Source of the DNA: Anaeromyxobacter paludicola
GTDB taxonomy: Bacteria > Myxococcota > Myxococcia > Myxococcales > Anaeromyxobacteraceae
DNA: 64,000 bases
Reading direction: 5' to 3'
Assembly (NCBI RefSeq): GCF_023169965.1
Contig: NZ_AP025592.1
Location: 1,550,001 to 1,614,000 of the forward strand
Both the position numbers and the translations under genes were made by a program. Below the pieces are notes generated by a model. That model saw only the letters and a list, made by a program, of their open reading frames with translations, made no database searches and was not told the origin of the DNA. Positions within the stretch are counted from its first letter, which is position 1, and each line of letters starts with the position of its first letter. Of this stretch, positions 22,455-31,211 are shown one piece after another.

Positions 22455-23075
22455 TCAGCTCCGGGCCGGCTCCGGCGGGACCGGGTGATCCGGGAGGTGC
22501 GCCACCACGTCCGACACGCTGCCGGGGGCGCGCAGCGCGGCGATCACCTCGGGGAGTGGCTCGGCCCAGACCGAGCGCGAGTCCCACTCGCCCGGCCCGG
22601 TCGCGGCGTAGGCGAGCCGCTCGTGGGGCGGGTCGAACCGGGCGTCGAGCCAGAGCTTGTTGCCCCGCGGGTCGAGCCGGTACCAGCCCACGCCCGGCAG
22701 GTCCACCGCGGCGAGGCCGTGGAGCGAGAAGGTGCCGTTCCGGTTGGCGAGCCGCTGGTAGCTGAAGCCGGCCTTGAGCCCGCTGGCCCGCAGGAGGGCC
22801 ACGAGGAGGTGGCTCTTCGCGAAGCAGAGGCCGGTGCCGGCGGCGAGCACCTCGGAGGCGGCGCAGGTCACCTGCTCGTCGCCGGCGTCCACGCTGTGCC
22901 GGAGCCGGTCGCGCACGTGCTCGAAGCAGCGGCGCGCCACCTCCACCGGGCCGGCGGCGCCGGCGGCGAGCTCGCGCGCCAGGGCGAGGACGGCGGGCGC
23001 GTGCCAGTCCACCACCGGCGTGGCGCGCAGGTAGGCGCTGCCCTCCCCCTCCCCGGCCGGCGGCGCGCCGCTCAC
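22455..23075 (-). CDS. transglutaminase-like cysteine protease-fold protein
   Basis: A 206-residue cytoplasmic protein with the transglutaminase-core triad: Cys in GTGLCFAKSHLLVALLRASG, His in FSLHGLAAVDLPG and Asp in WYRLDPRGN. Prokaryotic members act as peptidases or amidases as well as cross-linkers. The GTG at 23075 is chosen because it overlaps the tlyA stop (GTGA); an upstream start at 23108 would add 11 unremarkable residues. No signal peptide. The C-terminus is Pro-rich. The substrate is unknown; the gene order dxs-tlyA-this suggests only co-expression. Confidence 0.78.
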   Translation of the reverse strand: MSGAPPAGEGEGSAYLRATPVVDWHAPAVLALARELAAGAAGPVEVARRCFEHVRDRLRHSVDAGDEQVTCAASEVLAAGTGLCFAKSHLLVALLRASGLKAGFSYQRLANRNGTFSLHGLAAVDLPGVGWYRLDPRGNKLWLDARFDPPHERLAYAATGPGEWDSRSVWAEPLPEVIAALRAPGSVSDVVAHLPDHPVPPEPARS

Positions 23076-23821
23076 GGCCGCCCCGCGAGCCGCAGGCCGA
23101 GCAGCCACTCGCGGTTCCCGGCGGGGCCCTCGATGGGCGACTCGGCGTGGCCGAGCACCTCGAACCCGAGCGCCCCGGCCGCGGCGGCCACCGCCTCGAG
23201 CGCCTCGCGCCGCTTCGCCTCGTCGCGCACCACGCCGCCCTTCCCCACCTCGCCCTTGCCGACCTCGAACTGCGGCTTCACGAGCAGGATGGCCTCCCCG
23301 CCGTCGGCCAGGATCGCGCGCACGGCGGGCAGCACGAGCTTGAGCGAGATGAACGAGAGGTCGCCCACCGCCAGGTCCACCCGCTCGCCGAGCGCCTCCG
23401 CGGTGAGGTGCCGCGCGTTCTCGCGCTCGCGCACCACCACCCGGGGATCGTTGCGGACCTTCGGGTGAAGCTGGCCGTAGCCCACGTCCACGGCGTACAC
23501 CTTGCGGGCGCCGCGCTGCAGGAGCAAGTCGGTGAAGCCGCCGGTGGAGGCCCCGAGGTCGGCGCAGACCTTGCCGCGCGGGTCCACCGGGAACGCCGCG
23601 AGCCCCTTCTCCAGCTTGAGCGCGCCGCGCGAGACGTACCGCTGCGGCGCGGCGTCGCCCTTGATCCGGAGCGGCAGGTCCGGGTCCACCAGCGCGCCGG
23701 GCTTGTCCACCCGGGCCTCGCCCGCGACCACCGCGCCCGCCATCACCAGGGCCTGGGCCCGGGTCCGGGACTCGGCGAGCCCGCGCTCCACCAGCAGGAG
23801 GTCGATGCGCTGCTTCTTCAC
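23072..23821 (-). CDS. tlyA: TlyA-family rRNA 2'-O-methyltransferase (S4 + FtsJ-like)
   Basis: A 249-residue protein: an N-terminal S4 RNA-binding domain (QRIDLLLVERGLAESRTRAQAL, 1-60) and a Rossmann methylase (KVCADLGASTGGFTDLLLQRGA SAM motif; AVDVGYGQLH; DLSFISLKLVLP; KPQFEVGKGEVGKGGVV). TlyA enzymes methylate ribose C1409 of 16S and often C1920 of 23S rRNA, which affects capreomycin sensitivity; some are called hemolysins for historical reasons. GTG start overlapping the dxs stop (GTGA... on the minus strand). It has the long-type N-terminal S4 arm. Confidence 0.92.
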   Translation of the reverse strand: MKKQRIDLLLVERGLAESRTRAQALVMAGAVVAGEARVDKPGALVDPDLPLRIKGDAAPQRYVSRGALKLEKGLAAFPVDPRGKVCADLGASTGGFTDLLLQRGARKVYAVDVGYGQLHPKVRNDPRVVVRERENARHLTAEALGERVDLAVGDLSFISLKLVLPAVRAILADGGEAILLVKPQFEVGKGEVGKGGVVRDEAKRREALEAVAAAAGALGFEVLGHAESPIEGPAGNREWLLGLRLAGRP

Positions 23822-25728
23822 GCGACGGTGCGCTTCGCCCGGTCGCCGAGGAGGGCGCGGCAGGCGCGCGCCACGCCCTGCGCGTCGAGGCCGTACGCGG
23901 CGCGCTGCTTGCCGGCGTCGCCGTGGGTGACGAACTCGTCGGGCAGGCCGAGCCGGGTGACCTGGAGCCCGGGCAGGAGCTTCGCGCGCTCGAACGCCTC
24001 GAGGCAGGCGGCGCCGAAGCCGCCCTCGAGGCAGCCCTCCTCCAGGGTGACCACGCGCTTCGCGGTCCGGGCGAGCCCGCAGAGCAGCTCCTCGTCGAGC
24101 GGCTTCACGAAGCGGGCGTCCACCACCGCGACCGAGATCCCCTCCGCCTCGAGCTCGTCGGCGGCGGTGAGGGCGGCGGCGAGGGGGGTGCCGATCGAGG
24201 CCACGAGCACGTCGGGCCGGGCCCCGCCCTGCCGGACCACCCGCCCCTTGCCGAGCGGGAGCACCTTCGGCGCCGGATCGAGCTGCACGCCGACCCCGGA
24301 GCCGCGCGGGAAGCGGAAGGCGGCGGGGCCGTCGTGGGCGAGGGCGGTGGCGAGCATGTGGCGCAGCTCGTTCTCGTCCGACGGCGCCATCACCACGAGG
24401 TTCGGGACGCAGCGCAGGTAGGCGAGGTCGAACGCGCCCTGGTGCGTCTTGCCGTCCGCGCCCACCAGGCCGCCGCGGTCGAGGGCGAAGGTGACCGGCA
24501 GCTTCTGCAGCGCCACGTCGTGGATGATCTGGTCGTAGGCCCGCTGCAGGAAGGTGGAGTAGATGGCGACCACGGGCCGGACGCCCTCGCAGGCGAGCCC
24601 GGCGGCGAAGGTCACCGCGTGCTGCTCGGCGATGCCGACGTCGTAGGTGCGCTCCGGGAACCGGTGCTTCGCCTTGATGAGCCCGGTCCCCTCGAGCATG
24701 GCGGCGGTGATGGCGACCACCCGCTTGTCCTGCTCCATCTGCTCGCAGAGCGCCTCGGCGAACAGGTCGGTGTAGGCCTTCACGGCCGGCTTCTTGGCCA
24801 CGCTCTTGCCGGTGGCGATGTCGAAGAAGGAGAGGCCGTGGCCGCGGGTGGCGGCGTCGCTCTCGGCCGGGCGGTAGCCCTTGCCCTTCATGGTGACGGC
24901 GTGCACCAGCACCGGGCCGTCGCAGGTGAGGAGCTTCTTGAAGGTCTCGACCAGCCCCACCACGTCGTGCCCGTCCACCGGCCCGACGTACTGGAACCCG
25001 AGCCCCTCGAAGAGGATGCCCGGGGTGACGAGCGCCTTGGTCGCGTTGATGGCGTGGCGGATGACCTTGATGGCCTCCGGCCCCTTCGGCACCACCGTGA
25101 GGACGTCCTTCACGGTGCGGCGCCAGCGGTTGAAGGTGCGCGAGGCGAACTTCTTCGAGAACCACTCCGAGAGCGCGCCCACGTTGGGCGAGATCGACAT
25201 CTCGTTGTCGTTGAGCACGACGAGCAGGTCGCGCCCGAGGTAGCCGGCCTGGTTGAGCCCCTCGAACGCCACGCCGCCGGTGAGGGCGCCGTCACCGACG
25301 AGGGCGACCACCTTGCCGGCCTGCCCGTTCATGCGGCGCGCCTCGAGGATGCCGAGGCCGGCGCTGATGGCGGTGGAGGCGTGGCCCACGCCGAAGGCGT
25401 CGTGGGGCGACTCGTGCCGCTCCGGGAAGCCGGCCAGCCCGCCCTCGGTGCGGATGGTCTGGAACGCCTCGCGGCGGCCGGTGAGGAGCTTGTGCGCGTA
25501 GGCCTGGTGGCCGACGTCGAACACGATGCTGTCCACCGGGGAGTTGAGGACGTAGTGGAGCGCCACGTTGAGCTCGACGGCGCCGAGCGACGCGCCGAGG
25601 TGGCCGCCGTTCCTGGCGCAGGTGGCGATGATCTCGTCGCGGATCTCCTGGCAGAGCCGGGGGAGGTCGGCGGGCTTGAGCCGCTTCAGGTCGAGCGGGG
25701 AGTCGATGCGATCGAGCAGGCGGGTCAT
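23818..25728 (-). CDS. dxs: 1-deoxy-D-xylulose-5-phosphate synthase
   Basis: A 636-residue thiamine-diphosphate enzyme starting the MEP isoprenoid pathway from pyruvate and glyceraldehyde 3-phosphate. The ThDP motif GDGALTGGVAFEGLNQAG ... LNDNEMSI is near residues 150-185, and the transketolase pyrimidine-binding domain has DVGIAEQHAVTFAAGLA. GVGHASTAISAGLG and DRGGLVGADGKTHQGAFD are family hallmarks. A 132-base gap upstream holds a promoter-like pair and a dyad. Downstream tlyA overlaps. The typical ispA neighbour is absent here. Confidence 0.97.
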   Translation of the reverse strand: MTRLLDRIDSPLDLKRLKPADLPRLCQEIRDEIIATCARNGGHLGASLGAVELNVALHYVLNSPVDSIVFDVGHQAYAHKLLTGRREAFQTIRTEGGLAGFPERHESPHDAFGVGHASTAISAGLGILEARRMNGQAGKVVALVGDGALTGGVAFEGLNQAGYLGRDLLVVLNDNEMSISPNVGALSEWFSKKFASRTFNRWRRTVKDVLTVVPKGPEAIKVIRHAINATKALVTPGILFEGLGFQYVGPVDGHDVVGLVETFKKLLTCDGPVLVHAVTMKGKGYRPAESDAATRGHGLSFFDIATGKSVAKKPAVKAYTDLFAEALCEQMEQDKRVVAITAAMLEGTGLIKAKHRFPERTYDVGIAEQHAVTFAAGLACEGVRPVVAIYSTFLQRAYDQIIHDVALQKLPVTFALDRGGLVGADGKTHQGAFDLAYLRCVPNLVVMAPSDENELRHMLATALAHDGPAAFRFPRGSGVGVQLDPAPKVLPLGKGRVVRQGGARPDVLVASIGTPLAAALTAADELEAEGISVAVVDARFVKPLDEELLCGLARTAKRVVTLEEGCLEGGFGAACLEAFERAKLLPGLQVTRLGLPDEFVTHGDAGKQRAAYGLDAQGVARACRALLGDRAKRTVA

Positions 25729-25783
25729 GGGGTGCCCTCCGGATTCCGGGTCCCGCCGGGTCGGCGCGGGCCGCGAGGCACAC

Positions 25784-25814
25784 CTTCTACCACGGGGTGC
25801 CTGGACATTTTCAA
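25784..25814 (-). promoter_or_regulatory. possible dxs promoter
   Basis: On the minus strand TTGAAA (25809-25814), then 19 bases, then TGGTAGAAG, an extended -10 (hexamer 25784-25789). The spacer is long. The -35 sits inside the dyad at 25808-25827. Confidence 0.4.
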
Positions 25815-25827
25815 TGCTCGTTGAAAA
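25808..25827. promoter_or_regulatory. AT-rich dyad, candidate operator
   Basis: TTTTCAA - TGCTCG - TTGAAAA: 7-bp perfect arms, six-base centre, unusually AT-rich for this genome. It overlaps the possible -35 of dxs. It could also contribute to termination of the upstream receiver gene. Confidence 0.5.
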
Positions 25828-25844
25828 CCGGGGCGTCCCGCCCC
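25823..25844 (-). terminator. terminator-like hairpin after the receiver gene
   Basis: On the minus strand GGGGCG pairs with CGCCCC (loop GGA) and is followed by GGTTTTC. A short but plausible intrinsic terminator separating the xseAB-receiver unit from dxs. Confidence 0.5.
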
Positions 25845-25860
25845 GCGTGGGCGCCGCGCG

Positions 25861-26277
25861 CTAGGCGGGGGTCGCGAGGCCGGCCGCCCGCTGGTCGAGG
25901 ATCTCGCGGATGCGGGCGATGAGCCGGTCCATGTCGAGCGGCTTCGGGAAGTAGTCGATGGCCCCCGCCTCCATGCCGGCCCGCTCGTCCTCCACGCTCT
26001 TGCGGGCCGAGATGAAGATGACCGGGATGTCGGTGAAGCCGGCGTTCTTCTTGATGGCCCGGCAGAGCTCGAACCCGTCGATCCAGCTCATCATGACGTC
26101 GAGCAGGATCACGTCGGGCCGATCGACGTGCATGGCCGAGATGAGCCGCAGGCCGTTGGCGGCCTGGGACACCTCGAAGCCCTCCAGCTCCAGCGCGAGC
26201 GTGAGCATCTCGCGGGTGTCCCGGTCGTCGTCCACGATGATGACCTTGGGCCTGCTCATGGGAGCCTCGGTCGTCAT
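25861..26277 (-). CDS. single-domain response regulator in the xseAB-dxs cluster
   Basis: A 138-residue receiver: acidic DDD near residues 16-18, phospho-Asp in [17 protein letters not shown] (about 59), and the Lys in FPKPLD. No output domain. The motif [13 protein letters not shown] is typical of the PleD/CheY-like type. The ATG at 26277 overlaps the xseB stop (ATGA), so it is translationally coupled to exonuclease VII. This place is usually taken by ispA in proteobacteria. No kinase is adjacent. A downstream ATG at 26259 ([12 protein letters not shown]) is an alternative start. Confidence 0.9.
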   Translation of the reverse strand: MTTEAPMSRPKVIIVDDDRDTREMLTLALELEGFEVSQAANGLRLISAMHVDRPDVILLDVMMSWIDGFELCRAIKKNAGFTDIPVIFISARKSVEDERAGMEAGAIDYFPKPLDMDRLIARIREILDQRAAGLATPA

Positions 26278-26555
26278 CCGTTGCCCTTGCCCGCGGCCTC
26301 GAGCGGGACCGCCTCCTCCCCGCCGTCGGCGTTGCGCACCAGGACCTCCACCCGCCGCTCCGCCTCGTCGAGCTTGCGGCTCGCCTCGCGCGCCAGGCGG
26401 ACGCCCTCGGCGAACTTCTCGATCGACGCCTCGAGCGGCAGGCTGCCGGACTCGAGCTCGCCCACCACCTGCTCGAGCCGCGCCACCAGCGCGTCGTACG
26501 CCTCGCCGGCCTGACTGTCGTCCTTCGCGTTCGGGCGTTCGCTGGTCGGGCTCAA
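26274..26555 (-). CDS. xseB: exonuclease VII small subunit
   Basis: A 93-residue helical protein with the XseB core ([35 protein letters not shown]). It partners XseA to degrade single-stranded DNA. Start is TTG, supported by a good GGAGGA four bases away and by standard length; no ATG or GTG fits. It lies 21 bases after xseA and overlaps the receiver gene. The C-terminal tail (about 75-93) is longer than in E. coli. Confidence 0.92.
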   Translation of the reverse strand: MSPTSERPNAKDDSQAGEAYDALVARLEQVVGELESGSLPLEASIEKFAEGVRLAREASRKLDEAERRVEVLVRNADGGEEAVPLEAAGKGNG

Positions 26556-26576
26556 GCTTCCTCCGGTTGCGTTGAC

Positions 26577-28031
26577 CTAATCACGAGTGGAACCCCGTTC
26601 AACCGAGGCGGTCTTCCCCGGCCCGCTTCCGGGTTCCCCGGCGCGCGACCGGCCCGGCAACGGATCGCTTCCTGCATCGACCCCGGTCACCACCACGTCG
26701 AGCCAGCCCTCGGACAGCGCCAGACGCAGCGCGTCACCGGCGGCCGCCTCGCCGCTGCGCCGGAGCACCCGGTCCTGCGCGAGTGCAAGAGCGAAGCCGC
26801 GCTTCAGCACCTCCGCCACGTTGGCCGGAGCGAGCCGGGACTTCAGCCTTTCCAGCCGGAGCTCCTCGCGACGGAAGGTGGCGGCCTGCCACGAACCGAG
26901 GCGGCGCGTGGCGGCCTCTGCCCGGGACGCGAGCAGGCGGAGGCGTGCCCGCGGCTCCTGGCGCTGGAGCCGGCCCCGCAGGGACTCCTGCCGCTGCCGC
27001 TCCTCCCGGAGCCGCTCGCGGACGCTCCCCTCCCCGGCGCGCAGCAGATCCTCGAGCCGGTGGCGCTGCTCGGAGAGAAGGTGCTTCGGATCGGAGAGCT
27101 CCGCCTTGAGCGCCCGCAGCTCGCGCCGCCGCCCCGCCACCGCCTCGCCCGCCGCCCGCGTGAGCCTGGCGCGGAGCGCGCGGAGCCCGGCCTCGAGCTC
27201 GTCCTTCACCGGCGCGACCAGCTCGGCGGCGTGCGTCGGCGTGGCGGCCCGCACGTCGGCGACCAGGTCGGCCACGGTGACGTCGATCTCGTGCCCGACC
27301 GCGCTCACCACCGGCACCGGGCAGGCGGCGAGCGCCCGCGCCAGCCGCTCGTCGTTGAACTCGAAGAGATCCTCCTGCGACCCGCCGCCGCGGGTGACGA
27401 CGATGACGTCCACCCCGGCTCGGCAGAGCCCCTTCACCGCGGCGGTCACGGTGGCCGCCGCCCCCGCCCCCTGCACCCGGCAGGGCGCCACCAGCACCGG
27501 CAGCCCCGGGAAGCGGGCGTGCAGGACGCGGAGGAAGTCCTTGAGCGCCGCGGCGGTGGGGCTGGTGGCCACCCCCACCCGGCGGGGCAGGAACGGGAGC
27601 GCGCGCTTGCGGGCCGGGTCGAGGAGCCCCTCGGCGAGGAGCCGCTCCTTGAGCTGCTGGAGCAGGAGCGCCTGCGCGCCCGCGCCCCGCGGCTCGAGCT
27701 CGTTCACGACGAGCTGGTACTTGCCGTGGGGCGGGTAGATCTCGACGAAGCCGCGCGCCAGCACCTCCTGCCCGTCCTTGGGCGCGAACGGGAGCCGCCG
27801 GGCCGCCGACGCCCAGACCACCGCGTTGACGCAGGCGCCCTCGTCCTTGAGCGAGAAGTAGAGGTGGCCGCTCGACTGCCGGCGCAGGTTCGCCACCTCG
27901 CCCGAGACCCAGACGTCCTTGAAGCGCGGCTCGACCGCGACCCGCAGCGCCCGCGTCAGCTCGGACACCGAGATCGCGCGCGGCTTCACCTGCGCGAAGA
28001 GATCGCCCGTCTCGCCTGCCCTGGCCGCCAC
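26577..28031 (-). CDS. xseA: exonuclease VII large subunit
   Basis: A 484-residue protein: N-terminal OB fold ([24 protein letters not shown], about 40-105), the catalytic domain with [19 protein letters not shown] and [35 protein letters not shown], then long coiled-coil helices (about 275-400) that bind XseB. It cuts single-stranded DNA from both ends. GTG start; the stretch before it carries TAGGGT six bases upstream. The C-terminal 45 residues are low-complexity Gly/Ser/Pro/Arg. Confidence 0.95.
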   Translation of the reverse strand: MAARAGETGDLFAQVKPRAISVSELTRALRVAVEPRFKDVWVSGEVANLRRQSSGHLYFSLKDEGACVNAVVWASAARRLPFAPKDGQEVLARGFVEIYPPHGKYQLVVNELEPRGAGAQALLLQQLKERLLAEGLLDPARKRALPFLPRRVGVATSPTAAALKDFLRVLHARFPGLPVLVAPCRVQGAGAAATVTAAVKGLCRAGVDVIVVTRGGGSQEDLFEFNDERLARALAACPVPVVSAVGHEIDVTVADLVADVRAATPTHAAELVAPVKDELEAGLRALRARLTRAAGEAVAGRRRELRALKAELSDPKHLLSEQRHRLEDLLRAGEGSVRERLREERQRQESLRGRLQRQEPRARLRLLASRAEAATRRLGSWQAATFRREELRLERLKSRLAPANVAEVLKRGFALALAQDRVLRRSGEAAAGDALRLALSEGWLDVVVTGVDAGSDPLPGRSRAGEPGSGPGKTASVERGSTRD

Positions 28032-28037
28032 CCCTGG

Positions 28038-28043
28038 ACCCTA
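28038..28043 (-). promoter_or_regulatory. -10-like hexamer six bases before the xseA start
   Basis: TAGGGT on the minus strand, six bases, then GTG. It matches the spacing found before moaDE, trmJ and the 63-kb regulator, but the hexamer itself is a poor consensus match. Confidence 0.25.
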
Positions 28044-28057
28044 CCGCGCCGGTCCGA

Positions 28058-28834
28058 CTAGCGCTGCCCCGCGGCGCGCCGGCCGGCCCGGGCGGGCGCG
28101 CGCAGCTCGAGGAGGGTGGAGAGGAGGGCGTCCATGTCCTCCTGCGAGCGGAGCCGCCACCGGGCCTTCGAGGCGCCCGGGCCGACGCGCACGCCCTCGA
28201 CCCGCGGGGGGCCGAGCGCGAACACGTCCTCGTCGGTCACGTCGTCCCCGCAGAAGATGGCCTGCGCGCTCCCGGTCTCCTTCAGGAGCCGGCGGACCGC
28301 GTCGCCCTTGTTCGGGAAGCTCGCCGGGACGCAGTTGAGGACGTGCTTGCCGTGCACCAGCCGGGCGCCGTCGAGGCCGGCCGCGGCGGCGTGCACCGCC
28401 TCCTCCACCCGGCGCCACTGCCGCTTCAGCCCGTAGTGGATCGAGAGCGTCGAGACCTTGTCCTCGATGAAGTAGCCGTCCACTCCCTCGAGCGCGGCCT
28501 CGAGCGCGCCGACCCAGCGCCGGACGCGGGCCACGGTGGCCCGGGGGACCTCGCGGGCGCAGCCGTGCTCGAAGCCGTGGTTGCCGACCACGGTGGCGCA
28601 GGCGCCGGACACGAAGGCGGCGGCGTCCTTCCAGGCGCGGCCGGAGACCACCGCCACCGGGTAGCGCTCCGCCAGCGCCGCGAGGAGCCGCTTGGTGCCC
28701 GGGCGCATGTGGGCGCCCTGCGGGGTGCGGGCGAGCGGCGCGAGGCAGCCGTCGTAGTCGAAGGCGACGAGGAGCCTGCCCTCCGCCAGGCGGCGGAGCT
28801 CGGGCAGGTGGCGCGAGGCGAGGATGTCCAGCAT
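28058..28834 (-). CDS. otsB: trehalose-6-phosphate phosphatase
   Basis: A 258-residue HAD-superfamily enzyme. Motif I is FDYDGCLAPLA (about 24-34), with VSGRAWKD, VGNHGFEHG and the GDDVTDEDVFAL motif IV. It removes phosphate from trehalose-6-phosphate to give trehalose. A synthase (otsA) is not in the window, so the substrate must come from a distant gene or a fused enzyme. It starts 37 bases after hemH; GGAAGG precedes the ATG. Coupling to haem genes appears positional only. Confidence 0.92.
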   Translation of the reverse strand: MLDILASRHLPELRRLAEGRLLVAFDYDGCLAPLARTPQGAHMRPGTKRLLAALAERYPVAVVSGRAWKDAAAFVSGACATVVGNHGFEHGCAREVPRATVARVRRWVGALEAALEGVDGYFIEDKVSTLSIHYGLKRQWRRVEEAVHAAAAGLDGARLVHGKHVLNCVPASFPNKGDAVRRLLKETGSAQAIFCGDDVTDEDVFALGPPRVEGVRVGPGASKARWRLRSQEDMDALLSTLLELRAPARAGRRAAGQR

Positions 28835-28871
28835 GGTGCGGTCCTTCCAGGGGCGAAGCGGGGCGGTGGGG

Positions 28872-29831
28872 CTAGGCGGCGCGGGCGCCCGCGGCGAGCC
28901 CCTGGCGGACCACGTCGGCGAGGGCCTCGACGAAGGCCGGCCGCGTGCCGAGCGCCGGCACGCGCCAGTAGCCGGCGGCGCCGGCCTCCTCTGCCGCGGC
29001 CCGCGCCAGGATGTCGAGATCGTAGAGGGTCTCGAGGTGCTCGGAGACGAAGGCGACGGGGACGGTCACCACCGCCTTGCCGTGGGCGTGCTCGCGGAGG
29101 AAGTCGATGGTGTCGGGCCCGAGCCACTTCACCGGCCCGACGCGGCTCTGGTAGGTGACCTGGTACGAGCCCGCCACCCCGGCGCGCTCGGCGGCGCCGC
29201 GCGAGGAGATCTCGACGTAGTCGGGGTACGGGTCGCCCTTCTTCACCTGGCTCATGGGCAGCCCGTGGGCGCTGAACACCACGAGCAGCTTCTCCCGGAG
29301 CTCGGGCGGGACGATCGCCAGGGTCTCGGAGAGCGCCGCCGCGGAGGCGTCCAGGTAGCCGGGGTGGTCGTGGTAGGTGCAGACCTCGGCGAGGGGCAGC
29401 TCGCGCGGCCAGCGCCGGCGCAGCTCCTCGAGCGAGCTGCGGGTGGTGGCGTTGGCCCACTGCGGGTAGAGCGGCAGGGCGACCGCCTGCGTGGCGCCGG
29501 CGGCGAGCGCCTCGGCGACGCCCTCGGCGGTGTCGGGGTGGCCACAGCGCATCGCGAGGTGGCAGCTGAAGTCGGGGCCGAGGGCCGCCTCGAGCGCCCG
29601 CGCCTGCGCCTGCGTCCCCTCGACGAGGGGCGAGCGGCCGCCGATGAGCTGGTACTTCTCCGCCGAGGACGGGGCGCGGAAGTGGCTGATGAGCTTCGCG
29701 AGCAGCCGCCGCACCGGGCCGAGCGGGATCGACAGCACGGCCGGGTCGCTGAAGAGGTCGTACAGGTAAGGCTCGACCTCGTCGAGGCTCCGCGGCCCGC
29801 CCAGGTTCATCAGGAAGACCGCGGTCTTCAT
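28872..29831 (-). CDS. hemH: ferrochelatase
   Basis: A 319-residue class I ferrochelatase-fold enzyme. VFLMNLGGPRSLDEVEPYL at the start, catalytic His in VVFSAHGLPMSQV, the acidic face SEHLETLYDLD. It inserts iron into porphyrin. There are no Cys residues arranged for a [2Fe-2S] cluster at the C-terminus. The ATG abuts the hemN stop with no gap, so the pair is coupled. Members of this family in organisms using the coproporphyrin branch insert iron into coproporphyrin III; with HemN present, which makes protoporphyrinogen IX, the protoporphyrin route is favoured. Confidence 0.96.
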   Translation of the reverse strand: MKTAVFLMNLGGPRSLDEVEPYLYDLFSDPAVLSIPLGPVRRLLAKLISHFRAPSSAEKYQLIGGRSPLVEGTQAQARALEAALGPDFSCHLAMRCGHPDTAEGVAEALAAGATQAVALPLYPQWANATTRSSLEELRRRWPRELPLAEVCTYHDHPGYLDASAAALSETLAIVPPELREKLLVVFSAHGLPMSQVKKGDPYPDYVEISSRGAAERAGVAGSYQVTYQSRVGPVKWLGPDTIDFLREHAHGKAVVTVPVAFVSEHLETLYDLDILARAAAEEAGAAGYWRVPALGTRPAFVEALADVVRQGLAAGARAA

Positions 29832-31211
29832 CTACACCGTCCTCGAGAAGGTGGTCTTCTGGCCGGCGTGCTTCGGCAGGTAGGCGTCGAAGAGCATCGC
29901 CACGTTCCGGACCAGCAGCCGCCCGAGCGGCGTCACCGAGAGGAGGTCGCCGTCGAAGGTGACGAGCCCGTCGGCCTGGAGCTCCTTCACCCCGGTCTGG
30001 AGCGAGGCCTCGATGGTCTGGCGCGCCTCGGCGCCGAACTTCTCGGCGATCTCGCGCAGGTCGAGCCGGAAGAGGCACATGACCCGGTTGATGGTGAACC
30101 GGCGGAGCACGTCGTCGGCGGTCTGCACCGTGCCCTTCTGGACCGGGAGCTTGCCGGCCTCGACGAGATCGCCCCAGTCCTTGAGCCGGTGGGCGTTCTG
30201 GGCGTAGCAGCCGCCGACGTCGGAGATCGACGTCATGCCGAAGGCGACGGTCTCGTCGGCGTGGCGGGTGGTGTAGCCCTGGAAGTTGCGGGTGAGGTAG
30301 CCCTCGTCCTGCGCCCGCGCCAGCTCGTCCGACTCGAGCGCGAAGTGGTCGAGGCCGATCTGCCGGTAGCCGGCGTTGCCGAAGGTCTCGGCGGCGGTGA
30401 GGAAGAGCTGCACCCGCTGCTCGGTGGTGGGGAGCTCGGAGACCGGCAGGAGCTTCTGGTGCGGCTTCGCCCAGGGCACGTGCGCGTACCCGAACACCGC
30501 CATGCGGTCGGGGTGGATGGCGAGGATCCGCTCGAGCGTGTGCCGCCAGCTGTCGAGCGTCTGGAACGGCAGGCCGTAGATGAGGTCGAGGTTCACGCCC
30601 TCGAAGCCGTTGTCCCGGGCCGCCTGCACGAGGTCGGCGGTCTCCTTCTCGGTCTGGATCCGGCCGACCGCCTGCTGGACGCGGGGCTCGAAGTCCTGCA
30701 CGCCCATGGAGATGCGGTTGAACCCGAGCCTGGCGAGGAGCTCCACCTGGGCCCGGCTGGTGATGGCCGGATCGACCTCGATCGACTGCTCCGCCTCCTT
30801 CGGCACGTGGAAGTGCTTCGTGAGGATGTCGTGGCAGCGCTGCAGCTGCTTCAGGTCGAGGAAGGTGGGGGTGCCGCCGCCCCAGTGGAGCTGCGTCACC
30901 TCGCGCCGGTGCGGGAGGCGCGCGGCCACCAGCGCCACCTCCTTCTCGAGCACGTCGAGGTAGCCGTCGGGGCGCGTGCGATCGTGGGTCGCGATGACGT
31001 TGCAGCCGCAGAACCGGCACATCTCGCGGCAGAACGGCAGGTGGACGTAGATCGAGACCGGGCCGCCCTGCGCGTCGGCGCGGGCGAGGTGCTCCTCGTA
31101 CGCCTGCGCGCCGAAGGCCTCGGTCCACTCCGGCGCCGTGGGGTAGCTCGTGTAGCGCGGGCCGGGCCGGTCGTACTTCTTGATGAGCTCCAACGGCGGG
31201 ATCTGGATCAC
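29832..31211 (-). CDS. hemN: oxygen-independent coproporphyrinogen III dehydrogenase
   Basis: A 459-residue radical-SAM enzyme. The cluster motif CREMCRFCGC (about residues 61-70) holds the three Cys (CxxxCxxC) and the fourth HemN-type Cys. GGGTPTFL, the HWGGGTPTFLDLKQL stretch and the C-terminal domain (FGMTSISDVGGCYAQN; FRLDLREIAEKFG) are HemN hallmarks, as opposed to HemW. It decarboxylates two propionates without oxygen, suiting an anaerobic or facultative life. GTG start overlapping the hemE stop (GTGA). Confidence 0.97.
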   Translation of the reverse strand: MIQIPPLELIKKYDRPGPRYTSYPTAPEWTEAFGAQAYEEHLARADAQGGPVSIYVHLPFCREMCRFCGCNVIATHDRTRPDGYLDVLEKEVALVAARLPHRREVTQLHWGGGTPTFLDLKQLQRCHDILTKHFHVPKEAEQSIEVDPAITSRAQVELLARLGFNRISMGVQDFEPRVQQAVGRIQTEKETADLVQAARDNGFEGVNLDLIYGLPFQTLDSWRHTLERILAIHPDRMAVFGYAHVPWAKPHQKLLPVSELPTTEQRVQLFLTAAETFGNAGYRQIGLDHFALESDELARAQDEGYLTRNFQGYTTRHADETVAFGMTSISDVGGCYAQNAHRLKDWGDLVEAGKLPVQKGTVQTADDVLRRFTINRVMCLFRLDLREIAEKFGAEARQTIEASLQTGVKELQADGLVTFDGDLLSVTPLGRLLVRNVAMLFDAYLPKHAGQKTTFSRTV

